Source of the DNA: Hygrocybe punicea
Taxonomy: Eukaryota > Basidiomycota > Agaricomycetes > Agaricales > Hygrophoraceae
NCBI GenBank assembly: GCA_963556145.1
Contig: OY744464.1
Location: 1,922,001-1,986,000 of the forward strand
Direction of reading: 5' to 3'
Length of the DNA: 64,000 nucleotides
Shown here: positions 44,671-56,960 of the stretch, in pieces
Position numbering within the stretch: the stretch's first letter is position 1
Layout of the letters: every line of letters starts with the position of its first letter
The notes under the pieces: model-generated
Seen by the model: the letters and a program-made list of their open reading frames with translations, nothing else
Told to the model about the DNA's origin: nothing
Database searches by the model: none
Translations under genes and position numbers: made by a program

Positions 44671-46576
44671 TCAGAGATCTGTGGTGCCCAAGATGCTGTG
44701 TGAAATGGGGTCTGCCAAGTTCTCCTCAGATGAAACGTAGACAAGAGAAATTGAAAGGTTGTTGTCGACCAACAAAAGGTTCGTCCGGCGGACTGAGAGG
44801 TTGACCATGAAATTACGACCACGACCCTTGGAAAAGGCACCGATGACACCCATGTTGTCGCTGCGGATCAGAATGTCGACGTCGTGAAGGCCCCTCGCCT
44901 CGAGGATGAGACAAACGATCTCGACGGTGGTGGCTTCAAGCCAGCTGATGTCGCGACCAGGACCACGCCAGTTGTCGCGAAGACGCCAGGCGTCCCATTG
45001 CCCATCAATGAGAATGCCAATGCCCCAACTGGAGGAGGTGTCAACCCAAATATTCAGGTCAATAGAAGAGGCCTTCGGAATTAGTGATCGTGTGAAAGGG
45101 GAACTGAGGAGTCGACTCCAGTGGAGAAGATCGGAATGAACCGAGGCTGGGACCCATCGCGGGCAGAACTCATTGGTAAAGGAGGAGGCAAAGGCGTGGA
45201 GCGGGCAGAGGTAAGAGCGGGCAGAGGTGTAAACGAAGGCAACATGAGAGAGGGAGCCGCTGATGCTAAGGACCTCACGTTGGGGTGTGCGATCATTCCT
45301 GTAGTTGTCCAGGAAGGTGTCGACCTTCTTTTTGAACTTAAGACGTTTGGCATCAGTTAAGGAAACGGATCGACCAGGAATGTCTCAAAGAAAACCAACA
45401 TAAACAATGGAAAAATTGAAATCCTGGCCCTTGGTAGGGTGCCAAGGAACCTGAAGATCGGCAATGCGATCTTTCAAGGAAGAGATATCATAAGAATATA
45501 CAAGGGGGCACAAAGAGCCGTCACCACCGGTGGGAAACCAGAAGAAAACAAAGTCGTCGACCCATTTTAAAATAGGGCCAATATCATGGTAAAGGCACAC
45601 GTCAACAGTAGCATCAGCCGTTTCCCCTTGGAGACCGCCAGCGGTGCAGAGGCCAAATATGTTGTTGTGATCAATGTAAAAAGAGTCAAAAAGACTCACA
45701 ACGAGGAATTCTTTGTGAGGAGGCCATATAGGAATGGTGCGGTACGCAGCTGAGATGTCGAGGGTAGCAGCCTGAGCCCCAGCGGGTGCACTGGCAATCT
45801 GAGGAAGGTGATTCGTAAGGAACAAATTGTGTGCAAAACAGCAAGGATAGAAGGGGGAGCAAGCTGGCACTTGAACCACATGAGGGAAATGCAGGGGGAT
45901 TGGACCGGACGTCCAGGTACGAGCACCAACGTGCAAGGAGGAATAACAACAAGAATAACAAATGCCAGTGTGAATGCGAGAGAAAGTGGGAGAGGGGGAA
46001 ATAATTAAGTGGGTGACTCACTATTTCTGCCATTTCGTGAGTCGTTCCCCAACGAGTGGGAAAATCGTTAGAATTGAGTTGATCGTTAATGGATAAGCGG
46101 GGAGCACCCTTAAAAGATAAATTGCGACAAATGCACTTCTTGTAAGGGTTGTCTCCTTCACCAGGAACGACATAGACCTGAATGGGCGAAGATCGAAAGG
46201 GACCATCAAGGATGGCCTTGACTTCCCCTTTGGAAAAAGGACCGGACATTCGGCCAATTAAAATTTTGGCATTAAAGTAAGTGAGAATATCGTCTGAATG
46301 TTCGTTAGCGGAGAAATGATTTGGCAGGGCATAAGTGCAGGTGAGAGGCTTGAGATTACTGAGAGGAAAACCATGGCGCAGTTTGTGTACAAGGTCTGGG
46401 TATAAGTGAGTGATATTAGCCTCGCGAAGAGAGGATTCGAATGCAGAAGGATTATAAGGAGTAACGATGCGATTCCTAATAGAGTCAAGTGCAGGAATGA
46501 GAGCTGGTGTGGTGATCGGAGACACCACAGATGGAGCAAGCATGATGGGAGGGGTGAGGTTTGGAGCATTTGCCAA
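44671..46576 (-). pseudogene. Reverse transcriptase and RNase H of the DIRS-type element
   Basis: The connecting region at about 46020-46420 reads FESSLREANITHLYPDLVHK and SINDQLNSNDFPTRWGT. The palm begins with ATLDISAAYRTIPIWP (about 45735-45785, first catalytic Asp) and the active-site loop is LKWVDDFVFF (about 45540-45570), i.e. V-D-D in place of the common YxDD. RNase H follows with NIWVDTSSSWGIG, WLEATTVEIVCL and IRSDNMGVIGAFSKG (D, E and D residues; about 44840-45025). Frame changes near 46020, 45800 and 45385 show damage or unusual frames. The role is copying element RNA into DNA. Confidence 0.75.
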
Positions 46577-47789
46577 AGATATTCCAATTGATGCAGAGGA
46601 GAGCGCCGGAGATGCGAGCAGTGAAGGATTTGTCGTGCCATTTTGACCAGACTTGTGAGCCTTTCTCGGTCATGATGTACGTGCATGCCGTGAAATGATG
46701 ACCCATCCGACCACAGATGAGGCAAGTGACGGTGACGGTAGAGCCGGCCTTGCCTGCGGGAAAGGGCTTCGAATCGGGGGATTTGGAGGATGAGCCACTG
46801 GAGTATGGATGAACACGATCGCGGGATTTGTCGATACGATCGAGACCGATTAGCCCTCAACGTAACCGATCAATTTCTTCGCATTGTTCCTCCCGGAATA
46901 CATCCACTTTGGTGACCTCAAACTTCATGAGATATAGATCCTTGTTAAATTCTTTTGGGTCATAGGCAGATTCCTGGCGAACATCCTTGTCAAATTTTCT
47001 AATCGCGCGAAAGTTCTGAGAAAAGTGGGCAGTGGAGCAAAGAAAGTGGTAATGGTCATAGGAGCGTTGATAAAACTTATCGTCGCCGTATTGCTTCTGA
47101 AATTCGAGTAGGTTCTGATAGGCTTTGTGGAATTCCAGAATGAGGATTTCGTCCTCATTCAGGAACTGAGCGGGATCGATGATTGTGTACTTGATACCTG
47201 ATGATAGCATGATCTTCTTTGTGGACAGTGTAGCCAAGTTTCTCCAAAGTAAGTCAGTAGAAGCGGACGTGAACATGAAAAGAGGGATATGAAAGTTTGC
47301 CTTGGCAAGTTTGACAATGAGAGGGTGAACCTTGAAGGCAACGGAGGTGCGAGATGAATTGGGGCGTTCTTTCTCAGAAGAGAAGATGATTTTCGAGGGG
47401 GAGTCTTTATCAACGATCATATCGTTCTTGTCTGTCTTCTCGGTGAATAATAAGGCAATTGCTTTTTTGGAACGCGGAGTCAGCGCCATGATAGCGGATA
47501 AGAAAGTACTCATGTTGGGGTTTGGAGGAGGAGTGGATGGATGGGACATAGAAGAATGATGGTTGTTTTCGTTATCTATATGCACGTCGTCAGGGAGGTC
47601 TAGAAGGGGCTCGTCGCCATCCACGGCCAGAGAAAAATCTGGATCGTCTCTCTGGGATTGGCATAGAGCGTTTCTAGCAATCCTGGCCTCATTCTCCCTG
47701 AAAACTGGAATCTGAGCATTCGTACTATCTCTAGCAAAAGAAGAGATATCTTTGTTCAAAGCAGGAGGAGGGGGAGAATGATAAGTCAT
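46485..47789 (-). pseudogene. Gag-like protein of the DIRS-type element
   Basis: The frame opens MTYHSPPPPALNKDISSFAR at 47789 and runs to 46857 (310 codons). It has an acidic, Pro/Ser-rich N-terminus (LDLPDDVHIDNEN) and a helical part (DEILILEFHKAYQNLLEFQK, DKFYQRSYDHYHFLC). After an in-frame TGA at 46857-46859 the same region continues with GLIGLDRIDKSRDRV. A zinc knuckle CLICGRMGHHFTAC lies at about 46685-46730, and a second Cys/His group (GKCSKPHPSHHACSICG) at about 46500-46560. Zinc knuckles and position before the reverse transcriptase support a nucleocapsid role in binding the element's RNA. Confidence 0.65.
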
Positions 47790-48499
47790 GGAGAATCATA
47801 ATAAGAAGAGCAAGAAGAAAAGGTTTGAAAAGAAATACAAAGACAAATGCTGAGAATGCGGGTACAGGAGGTGGAGAAGGAGGGAGAAAAGACGAGGCAT
47901 CAAGAAACGAGGCAACAGAACTATATATGAAGGAATTGCTTGCGTCGAAGCTATTTCCATGGGCAATTAGTCTATTTGGACTTGCTTACAAAGCACTAGC
48001 TCTCCTTGTACTCACAAGCTCGTGCGACGTCAAACTGCCAGCTACGTTGGACAAGTCTTTCACATATTTACACACAAGCAACCGCACGTTGAAGAAACAG
48101 TAGAACTTCTTGAGGTCAACTGGTTCCACCGATTGCAAGATGCAAACACAAAACATTGGGATCCATAGTACGTGTAAAACAATTGCAATTCACTTGGCTG
48201 AATATTACCACAATGCAGTCCAAAGCTTGAAAATTTCTTCTGGCATTACAATGTATTCCTTGATCCCCGTGAAGAGGGACCACCTGCTATCATTCCGATT
48301 TCATCCATCCTTTCTCAAGCTTGCCAAGTCACAGTCTCATTAGAATTCACACGAACCGCAACAATTTCTGATTCAACCAAGACATAGGTGATGCTTGGAT
48401 TAACTAGGGTATATTTCCCTTTTATGTTATTAAGACTAATACCAATTATCTGAGATAGGATGTCACCATATTTTGATATCTAAATTGTTCACACTTGTC
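47790..48499. other. Spacer between retroelement and next transposase remnant
   Basis: A short frame at 47825-48100 has no recognised motif. Possible 5' terminal sequence of the DIRS-type element lies in its first part, but no repeat matching the 43 kb end was seen. Confidence 0.35.
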
Positions 48500-50449
48500 G
48501 ACAATAAACATCAATTCACATTCTTGACAGACGAGACACAACATTGCAACACACAGCCCAAGATTTTTAAACAGGATAACAGGACAGTGCACGAGAAACA
48601 GGATAACACAACCCAACTAAGCCAATATTTACCCTATTGTTTACTAGGCACTACAATTGCTCATCTCTACAGCCAACATGAGACCTGTCTTGCCTATAAA
48701 ATGCTGTGGCAAGCTCTGTTCGATGCCTTGGACCGGGTCACAAACAAGACTGTAGGACTGTGCTTCTTGGATGGCTATGGACTCGAAGGCATAATACTTA
48801 ATGGATGCCGGGCACAGGCTAAGGGTTTAGGTGATTATTTGGTCTCCTGAAACAGACCTGAGACAACAGGTGTCACAGAAATCAATCCGCTGGTCATGGT
48901 AACCAATATCTTACGTCTGTGTTACGTTCACATCGACCGGCAAGCTATCTTCTTTTTACCCTGCCACTCTGCCACTTACAAAGCCAATTTGGCTAGAAAT
49001 CAGGAGAAACTGCGGCCGCATCTCCACCAACCCAACTTCGACCATGTTCATGGATCAAGATTCCTTAAGACCCAAGATGAGCTGGAATCCTTTGAGAGAT
49101 GGTGTTGAGTACACAGAGTAAAGGAACTTCAAGGTGTGTACATCCAATCTGTGGTCTAGTATACTAATGCAGGTGCCGAGTGCTCTCGATACTGGATCAA
49201 AGACAAGGATTCCTGCCATCCTTGGTTCTGGGCTTCCATCAATAAGAACTTCACCAGGATAGCAACCAATCGATGGGATCTGCTGCCCAGTAGTACAAAT
49301 CTGAATGAAACCTCCCACCCGCTCACCAATCAAAACATGGGGGTCAACCTACCCCTGTTAGAGGCCATAATATCGTATGTTTCTCACTCCTTTTGCCACT
49401 CAAGCTCACATGACATTTCTGTAGTGCAAAGCGATTCAATGAGACTGTTCAAGAGAAGATCCAATGAGCGAATGATACCGGAATCCTTCCCAATCATCTC
49501 AACTCGGAATCCAAATGGCTTCGTAAGAATCAGCTCTGTAAAGAGAGCAAGATGCGTCAAGCATCAGCTCATCATACAGCAATCACTCAATATGACACGA
49601 TCCAGGCCGAGTTGGAGGACAAGTTAGCAAATCGGAAGGAGTCTGCAGAGAAAACGAAAGCATTGAAGGAACAATTGGCCGCTCTGAAGGCATCCGGCAC
49701 CACATACAGGTCACGTCGGAAGGGTGCTAAGCGAGGGTTGCAATATCATCCAGAGGCTGAGGATGTGGACAATGATTTGGTTGCCAGGGGGACAGGTATC
49801 CTAGGATTCTACTTCACCATGTACGTGCTCACTTATTTGTTACATACAGACACTACCGAATCAAGCGACAACAACCATGACGACTATTTAGATGGAGACG
49901 ACGACACCCTCAGCATCCTTGGCCAGATATTCAATAAGGCCATGACACCACCACCTTATGCAGCATCGGGAGATTCTGGACAGCCTGGGCCCTCGGAATT
50001 GGGTGCCGAATCTGGACATGTAGACACTGGTGACGCAAACGTAAACAATGGCAACATGCACATGGACAATGGTGAGGCGTCTGCTGAACCAGATCCTGAT
50101 CTGCCAGTGGCATCCAATGGCGACGCGTCTCCTGAACCAGATCCAGATCTGCCAGTAGCATCACCTCCAAAGGGGTGTGGGCACCGGTGGAGAGGTACCG
50201 AGGTACCTCTCCGGGGGCTCACGCAGGACTCGAGGTGGAAGTCGACTGGATAGGATGAATCTGCTGACTACTACATCCAGAACCTACTGACTAGGACCAA
50301 CCGTGGGAGCTGGGTCACGTGATCTACTACTACACCGGTATGTTACATGTAGCCTAACTCAGTCGACACTAACCCTTTTTGTGCAGCAAAATCAAGACCA
50401 GAGTTGTGTACACGCCGGAGATCAGCCCACCCAAAAGGAGACGTTGTAA
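48500..50449 (+). pseudogene. Decayed transposase-like gene (MULE/DDE-like), family uncertain
   Basis: Blocks in changing frames read LWQALFDALDRVTNKTVGLC, FLDGYGLEGIILNGCRAQAK and GLGDYL (about 48700-48840), then NILRLCYVHIDRQ, then WFWASINKNFTRIATNRWDL and SSTNLNETSHPLTNQNMGVN (about 49205-49345). The last has the N-x-N-E-x-x-H pattern seen near the catalytic Glu of several fungal DDE transposases. A coiled-coil C-terminus (IQAELEDKLANRKESAEKTK, ALKEQLAALK) and an acidic D/E/P-repeat tail (PEPDPDLPVAS, twice) reach about 50250, and a basic end PEISPPKRRRCK stops at 50449. Stops near 48850 and 49108 show decay. The MULE-like assignment is from memory of related Agaricomycete proteins. Confidence 0.5.
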
Positions 50450-53400
50450 ATAGTTTTTTTTTTTTTAAATTTGTTGCAGTACATTTCAATTTGGCCACTC
50501 GGAATGATTCCTAAACTAAGTGGCCGAGTACTACTTGAGTACTACTACCTCAGTGGAGTAGTAGTACTACTTACTACCTGTTTGGTCACCCCTCATTTTT
50601 GTTACTGCCATTCTTTTTCCTCAGGTGTCCTGAGTGTTGTGGCACCCAGCAGATAATTTCTCTCCATCTCAATCAGCAATTCTAACTTTCTGACCTCAAA
50701 TGTTATTGACATTTACTTTGTGGAACATGTTTTTTTCTGCTGGAAGGGGAAGAATTCCAATGGGTAGGGAGCACAATTGCAAATTCAGGATGGAGAAGTT
50801 TTGGTTACTAGACCTATCCCAATGGAAACAAATCAACTAAGCCAACCCAAATAAATATGTCCCAATCAAGAGACAATCCATTACCATGGGTGACAGTGAT
50901 ACTGTCAAAGACTGGCATATGACTGTTCAGCATCATTATAAATTGTAAGTTACACTGGCATGAACAAGAAGAATTGGCCCTGCAGAAGGGACAGGATTTG
51001 ATACTGCAGATTAACTGGCTGTTAAGGGTAATGGGAGGTATAACAGCCAAGTATATTTGACAATTGTACCTGACTACTGCTGGGCCTAGAATTTTACTTG
51101 TTTAGTGGGCTAGTACTGCACATGGCATAAACAAGTTCTTTTTTTCCCCTATTTACCTCCTTGGTGATTTAAGCAATAAGATTAAATTGCATAAAGCATG
51201 TTACAGATAGCATAAGGCATACAACAGATGACCACATGAAGAGAGGCATGCTTGACCTCAAGGAGGATGCTCAGGGCCTCTGAGCATAAATAGCAAGTTC
51301 TACATTTTTATTTTTGTAGTATCTGATATCATATGTAAGAACAGTGTTTCTGGAACAAGAGTTGCCTGTAATCATTTCATCATAGTACTATACTTGTTTA
51401 GTAGGCTAGTACTGGACATCAAGAACGTCTTGTTTCTGTGTTTTACACACAAAACATATAGTACAATCTTAAACATTGGATTTTTATTGTTATTGACATC
51501 AGTAAATGATTTTGTTTGAAATATTATAAGATAATGTATGTATATGGTTATATCACATTGAATTTTATGTTTTAAGTGAAAATATCAGTATATCATCTGA
51601 GTTTAGTCCATTTTTACTCATATGGCTAATCTTTCCTTATATAGTAAGTAGTCACATGTGACTATGACTCACATTATCAGGGTAAAATTTCACATATATT
51701 ATGTAAAATTACATTATATGGTTAGACTAGTCACATGTGACTGTTACTATTATGATCAGTATAAAATTTAGTATACAATGTTAGAAGTTACCTTATAGTT
51801 AGAGTGGTCATATGTTACTGTTACACCTTGCCTAAAATGATTGTATTAGTTAGCAGTTCAAATTTCAGCTGATTCTGATAAGAATTTGAAGCTAGTATGA
51901 ATATTTTGGTAATTTGTCTTTTCTGAGGCAACTCATATTTGGGTGCTTATGTAAGCTGTCTAAACATGGCCCCAACTGTATCTTATTTTTTAGTATCAGA
52001 AGTAGAATTATATCTCTTGCCCAAAAAAGATTTCTTGATAGGTAATGCACAATTCTTAATTAATTAATTAATTAATTAATTATGTACTGGTACTGAACCA
52101 GGTCTGATAAAGAACAACTCTTTTTAATAAATTCAAAGAACTTGTAATATGCAACTAAAGTTTTCCTCACCCCACAGAGAGGCTAGGGATGGAAGGCAGT
52201 AGGAGGGCTAAGAGGAGAGTGGCAAGAGCTATCATTACAAAGTTGATGTCAATTCAATGAAGGGCAGCAGCAATGGTTACAGGAGGCTGTCAACAATGGC
52301 AATGGCTGAACACGGATATAGACATGCTATGCATCTCTTCATTGACAAGATACAACAATGACAATGTGCAGCAGTACAACTTGCCACACTGCCTGTGGCA
52401 CATCAACTGAGCAAAGCTGTCAAGAACAAATGGGTGTGCCATGTAAAGAGACATCCTATGCCACTACATGACCTTATCTGATCATACGACATAGAACCAG
52501 GAATAGCCAATGGCATGGGTAACCCATGGGTATTGGCACTGTACCTGTACCATACCTATAGCTATCCATACCTGTGATCCCATGGGTTTACCCATCATTT
52601 TATGCCCTTGATCATCCAAAATGGTCAAGTATTGGGTGAGTTATGATCAGAACCATCATTCTTATGCAGAGTTAGGGAGCCAAAATCGCTACACTATTCA
52701 ACAACCATACTAAGTGGATCACAAAAGTAGTAATAAACTTGAACCTACATCCTCATGTGAGTCTTCTCATCATTATCTCCCAGTGCTCAAAATCGGTCAA
52801 GCTGCCACAGGCCTCCAAGTGCAACTCTCAGGAGAAGATATATGATTTTGTGTGTAGTCTTATCAGTTTGTTGCCACTGAGTACTGAGTATCACTTTCTT
52901 CCCAATAGATTACATTTCAGACTATGAATCTGATGCTGTGCTGCAAAATAATACAAACACAATTATTAATAATATTCTCAACTGAGTTTATGATGGAGAA
53001 TTCTGCTTGGGTCTCAGTCAGAATTGAGGCAGACATCACAATGCAAAAACTTGTCACTGACACTGGCAGATGTGTTGGAAGTACATTGGGAAGTGCAAGC
53101 ATACACAGTAGTGACACTAGAAGAACATACAACATGTTACAGCTCAGTAAAACTTTACAAGACTATGCACAGTAGATGGTAGAGGAACAGTAAAGGAAAG
53201 GGAACCACCTCTGATCACATCAAAAAATCACCATCATGAGGATAAATCTTCAATGCCTCTTTTCTTGTCACAGCTCCTCAAAATTCCTTGGGAAGTTTTA
53301 TATGATACTCATCAAACATGACCAGCAACTTTGTATCTGTGGAAGTTGACAATTGCGGATGATTTTGTATTTTGTTATGCTGACAGTGCTGCATGAGGAA

Positions 53401-54392
53401 AGCCAGTGTTGAAGATTGTGAATACCAGTGTTGGAGATTGTGAATACCAGTGTGTTTGTACTACTCAAGCACGATGTGGAACTGTTGTTGATTATGACAT
53501 GGTATTAGTAATTATAAATACCCAGAGACATCACTTATGAATAGATTGATTCCGGCCATTGCATTGATAGGTACTTCATCTAATCACCTGGAGTCAGATC
53601 GCCATTGAGTAGTGTCTATAGTAATTTTAGTGAAGTATATGATCAAGGAGGGTCTTCACACCGGAGTTCTGAAACATTAATGGCTGTGGTTGGCTTTCAC
53701 CCTGAGATTCCACTGTCATCCTATATGAAATGCAGTCCTGAATCTCCACCACTTACTTTTAATGGTGGTCCAAGCTTTGTGAGATACTTCTTGTCCTTGA
53801 TCATCAAGGCTACGTCTTGATTAATCTCATCCCCTGATATATTTGGCCTCAAGTTATAAAAACCACTTAAATATAGAATCTGGTGGGCACAGTCGATGGC
53901 ATAATCCAAGAATTTGTTGACACAACTGAGGATCTTTCAGTTAATCATATCAGGATCAGCATCCTCACAAGGGAGGACAATACTTACAATATTTTGTAGG
54001 AATACAGGTAGGTGAACTGTGTTGAGTTGAGAGTGCTTGCCATTAACATCCACATAAACTACCAGCAGCACATTGAATGTGAGTCTCATTTGTACGATTG
54101 GAATGCTCACCACTTTCCAGAGCTTCTCATTCCCTTGGGGTTTTTGAATCCAGTGTGAGATGATATTTCCTTTTGAGGGTGGCTCCCTGGACACTGTCAC
54201 TGGCACAAAAGGGACAGAGATCATGGGAAAGCAAATAATCAATTATAGCTATGACAGTGTTCCCAACCATAGCAGAGATGTTAGGACAGGTTGTCTGGAA
54301 GAGGTTTTGGATGGGGTCTCTTGAACCTGCCTGTCTTGCCATGATTCCGGATGGCAAGATGTGAATCACAGTCAGCCATTCTGTGGGTGGAG
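50450..54392. other. AT-rich, gene-poor stretch with small repeats
   Basis: No gene with recognisable motifs was found. Items seen: an AGTACTACTAC...GTAGTAGTACT inverted repeat at about 50540-50575; three degenerate about 78-bp tandem units at 51650-51835 carrying AGTCACATGTGACT; a TTAA microsatellite at 52056-52082; a relic of the fold-back element at about 52510-52640 (GATCATCCAAAATGGTCAAG); and a short direct repeat (GATTGTGAATACCAGTGTT) at about 53416 and 53438. Confidence 0.5.
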
Positions 54393-54400
54393 CCCACAAT

Positions 54401-54680
54401 TAGTGTTGCCACAACTATAGTTGGTCACTTTTCTTTTCTCTGCTCTACTGCCTTCAATAAAATACATACAAATATAGATAAAATTTGGTTAGTTGCAACT
54501 AAAAACCATAGTTGGTCACTTATTCAATGATGAGTTACATATTACAGAAGGGTTTAAGTGCACCAACTCAAGACCTATGTAGAGGCTACCCCTCAAATTT
54601 TATATATATTTGTATGTATTTCATTGAAGGCAGTAGAGCAGAGAAAAGAAAAGTGACCAACTATAGTCATGGCAACACTA
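54401..54680. mobile_element. hAT MITE, 280 bp, with near-perfect 8-bp target duplication
   Basis: The ends are TAGTGTTGCCACAACTATAG and, inverted, CTATAGTCATGGCAACACTA, with arms continuing about 85 bases (GTCACTTTTCTTTTCTCTGC, GCCTTCAATGAAATACATAC or close variants). Flanks are CCCACAAT (54393-54400) and CCCATAAT (54681-54688), one mismatch. The interior arms are unrelated to those of the 20462 MITE, although the first 12 bases are shared. It is non-coding. Confidence 0.88.
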
Positions 54681-54688
54681 CCCATAAT

Positions 54689-56199
54689 CAGCAGATCAAC
54701 TAGACTCTTGCATTTGTAATGCCATTGGTATGGATTTTGATCCCAAGCTGGAGTGTTTATAAGATGCTGATTGTGAGCCTGGTGCAGTATGTGATCCACA
54801 TGGTTGCTTGGCACCAACAACTCAGAGGGCTGTCAGAACTTGGCTTCTGAGCCTTTGAACCCTGGCTTCCTCACATAGATTTGGCCCTCTGACTTTCAGC
54901 AAAGCGATAATTTGGTGTTGCATTGACAACAGTTCCAGTGGGTATTGAAGGCCCTTGAGTTGGGATTTGAATGAAGCCTGTGTGATGGAATGAAGGGATG
55001 AGTCAGAGCTGACATCATGGCTAGGTGGTCTGAAAATCCCCCATACATTGATAGGAGTGGGAAGTTGTGGCCTTCAATTCCTACTGATAGCATAATAAAC
55101 TGCTCAGAGGTTTCAGAACTCTGTAAACAAGACTCTCAAATGAAAATTGGAATCACACACTGGTGGCATATGATGTCCATGTTGACCAAACTGCACATGA
55201 GATTCTGGACCCATATTGTATGCTGAAGTGTTTCTTGGCTGGCTGCTGTTTGAACTGTAGAACATTGGGTTGATAGTATCGATTGCATTCTGATTGGGGC
55301 TCAAGTCTGGCAGCTGGTCTTGATGAGGGAGCTGCATATTAACAGGCTTGATTCCAAGAGGTGTATCTTGCTAGACATAGGTTCAGTGATGGAGATGGTG
55401 TGCATAAACAAGCAGGAAGTCAACTTAGAGGGAACAAGTCCATTGTAAGTGGCTAAGGAGCATCTGCAAACATGCTCTGACTGTGACAACTAGTATTCCA
55501 TACCAAAAGATACCTCCCAATGACACAGGATTGCTTTCCATACTAAAAGGTGCCTTGAAGCAAGTCCCCTTGACATAGGATCAAATTCCTGTATTTGGCA
55601 AACCATTCAACATAGCAGTTTATTGATCATACAGGACTTATAATGCACCTCCAGTTCCAGCGACAACTAGCACCTGGTCATGATAAAAAATAATGTTGGG
55701 ATGGCTGGGAAGGCAATTCAGAACAACATTCTCCATTTCATAACACATTAAACATAGAGGGAAGTTTTCTTACTAACTATGGCCTATTGATTTAACAACA
55801 CCTTGCATTTAATTGACATGTATCCCACACTACGTGGAGGTAATAAAAATATCAAACCTTGATTTTAATCTGCCTATCAACCCACTTCTTATGGAAAACT
55901 ACTGCAAACCTGCAGAATTCAACCCCCTCTGCATCACACAACCCACAACAATTTTTGGCATGAAAAAACCTATTAAAATGCTTCAACATCACATGGTCAG
56001 CCTCAGTAATCAACCTTACATGTTTTGAAACAGGTGCTTCTCCAGTAGGAGGCAGAACCAGGCCAGAAGGTTCTTCAGATTTGAGGTTAACCTATGCAGA
56101 ATGTTCATCAAGTGTTTCATCCATGTCCATCCCTATATGTAGAGTTAAAGCTCTCAACCATACCTTATCATGTTATGAACTTCCTTTTCCCTCTAACTT
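54689..56199. other. AT-rich gene-free stretch
   Basis: Only short frames without motifs are present on either strand. No splice-consistent gene, RNA gene or inverted repeat was recognised. Confidence 0.45.
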
Positions 56200-56960
56200 G
56201 GATGGGCAGAGATGGGCCAGGATATGTATTTCCCAATAATAAGGGATGGGCCAAAATGGGCAGGATATTTATTTCTCACCATATCTGCAGTGCTCCTGCA
56301 TCTCTCTTGTGATCTGGTCAATGTTCCACTGTCATCTGTTCTTCATCATATTCATATAAATTTCTACACCAAAATATAAAATATCTGGATGGAGATGTGA
56401 ATATTGAGAGAACTGTAACTCACATATGGAAGTTGAATGTAAGGAATGAATGACTGCATTGCCTGTATGTTGTTTGAAGTATTGTTGTCACAGAGAAAGA
56501 CAGGATAATTGTTCATTGATGAGGAAGTCCACATGCAATACTATTAGGAAATAAGTATCCAGGCCATCCAGTGTGAATAGGAATTAATTATCTCACCCCA
56601 TGTGAACCCATCCAATCCCCAACCCATGTAGGCCAATCCCATCCAATGGGAAATAAATATCTCACCCAATCTCAGCCCAGCCAATGCTGGTGGGAACTAA
56701 ACATCCCACCCCACCTTGGCCCATCCAATGCCAGTGGAAAATAAATCCCAACCCATCTTGGCCCATCTGATATTATTGGCAAATAAATATCCCACCCCAT
56801 GTCAGCCCATCCAATGCCAGTGGGAAATAAATACCCCAAACTATATGGGCCCATTCAATGTTAAGGGACATAAATATCTTGGCACATCTCAGCCAATCCA
56901 ATGCAATAGGTGTGGATAATATCTCAGCCCATCTTGGCCCATCCACTTTCTCCAATTGGT
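56200..56960. repeat. Degenerate second locus of 44-bp repeat family A
   Basis: Copies of GGCCCATCCAATGCCAGTGG and AAATAAATATCCCACCCCAT occur at about 56590-56960, with outlying inverted-strand fragments (GGGATGGGCC, GATGGGCAG) at about 56200-56275. The period is close to 44 bases where units adjoin. Identity between units is lower than in the 5.1 kb array, so this locus is older or less homogenised. Confidence 0.75.

Larger units (their letters stand above)
43317..47789 (-). mobile_element. DIRS/Ngaro-type tyrosine-recombinase retrotransposon
   Basis: On the minus strand, in order: a gag-like frame with zinc knuckles, reverse transcriptase, RNase H, and a tyrosine recombinase in place of a DDE integrase. 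This order defines the DIRS order (DIRS or Ngaro type), known from basidiomycetes. Split or inverted terminal repeats, which would separate DIRS from Ngaro, were not identified. The 42880-43310 stretch after the recombinase may be the 3' terminal region. Every protein part carries lesions. Confidence 0.82.
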
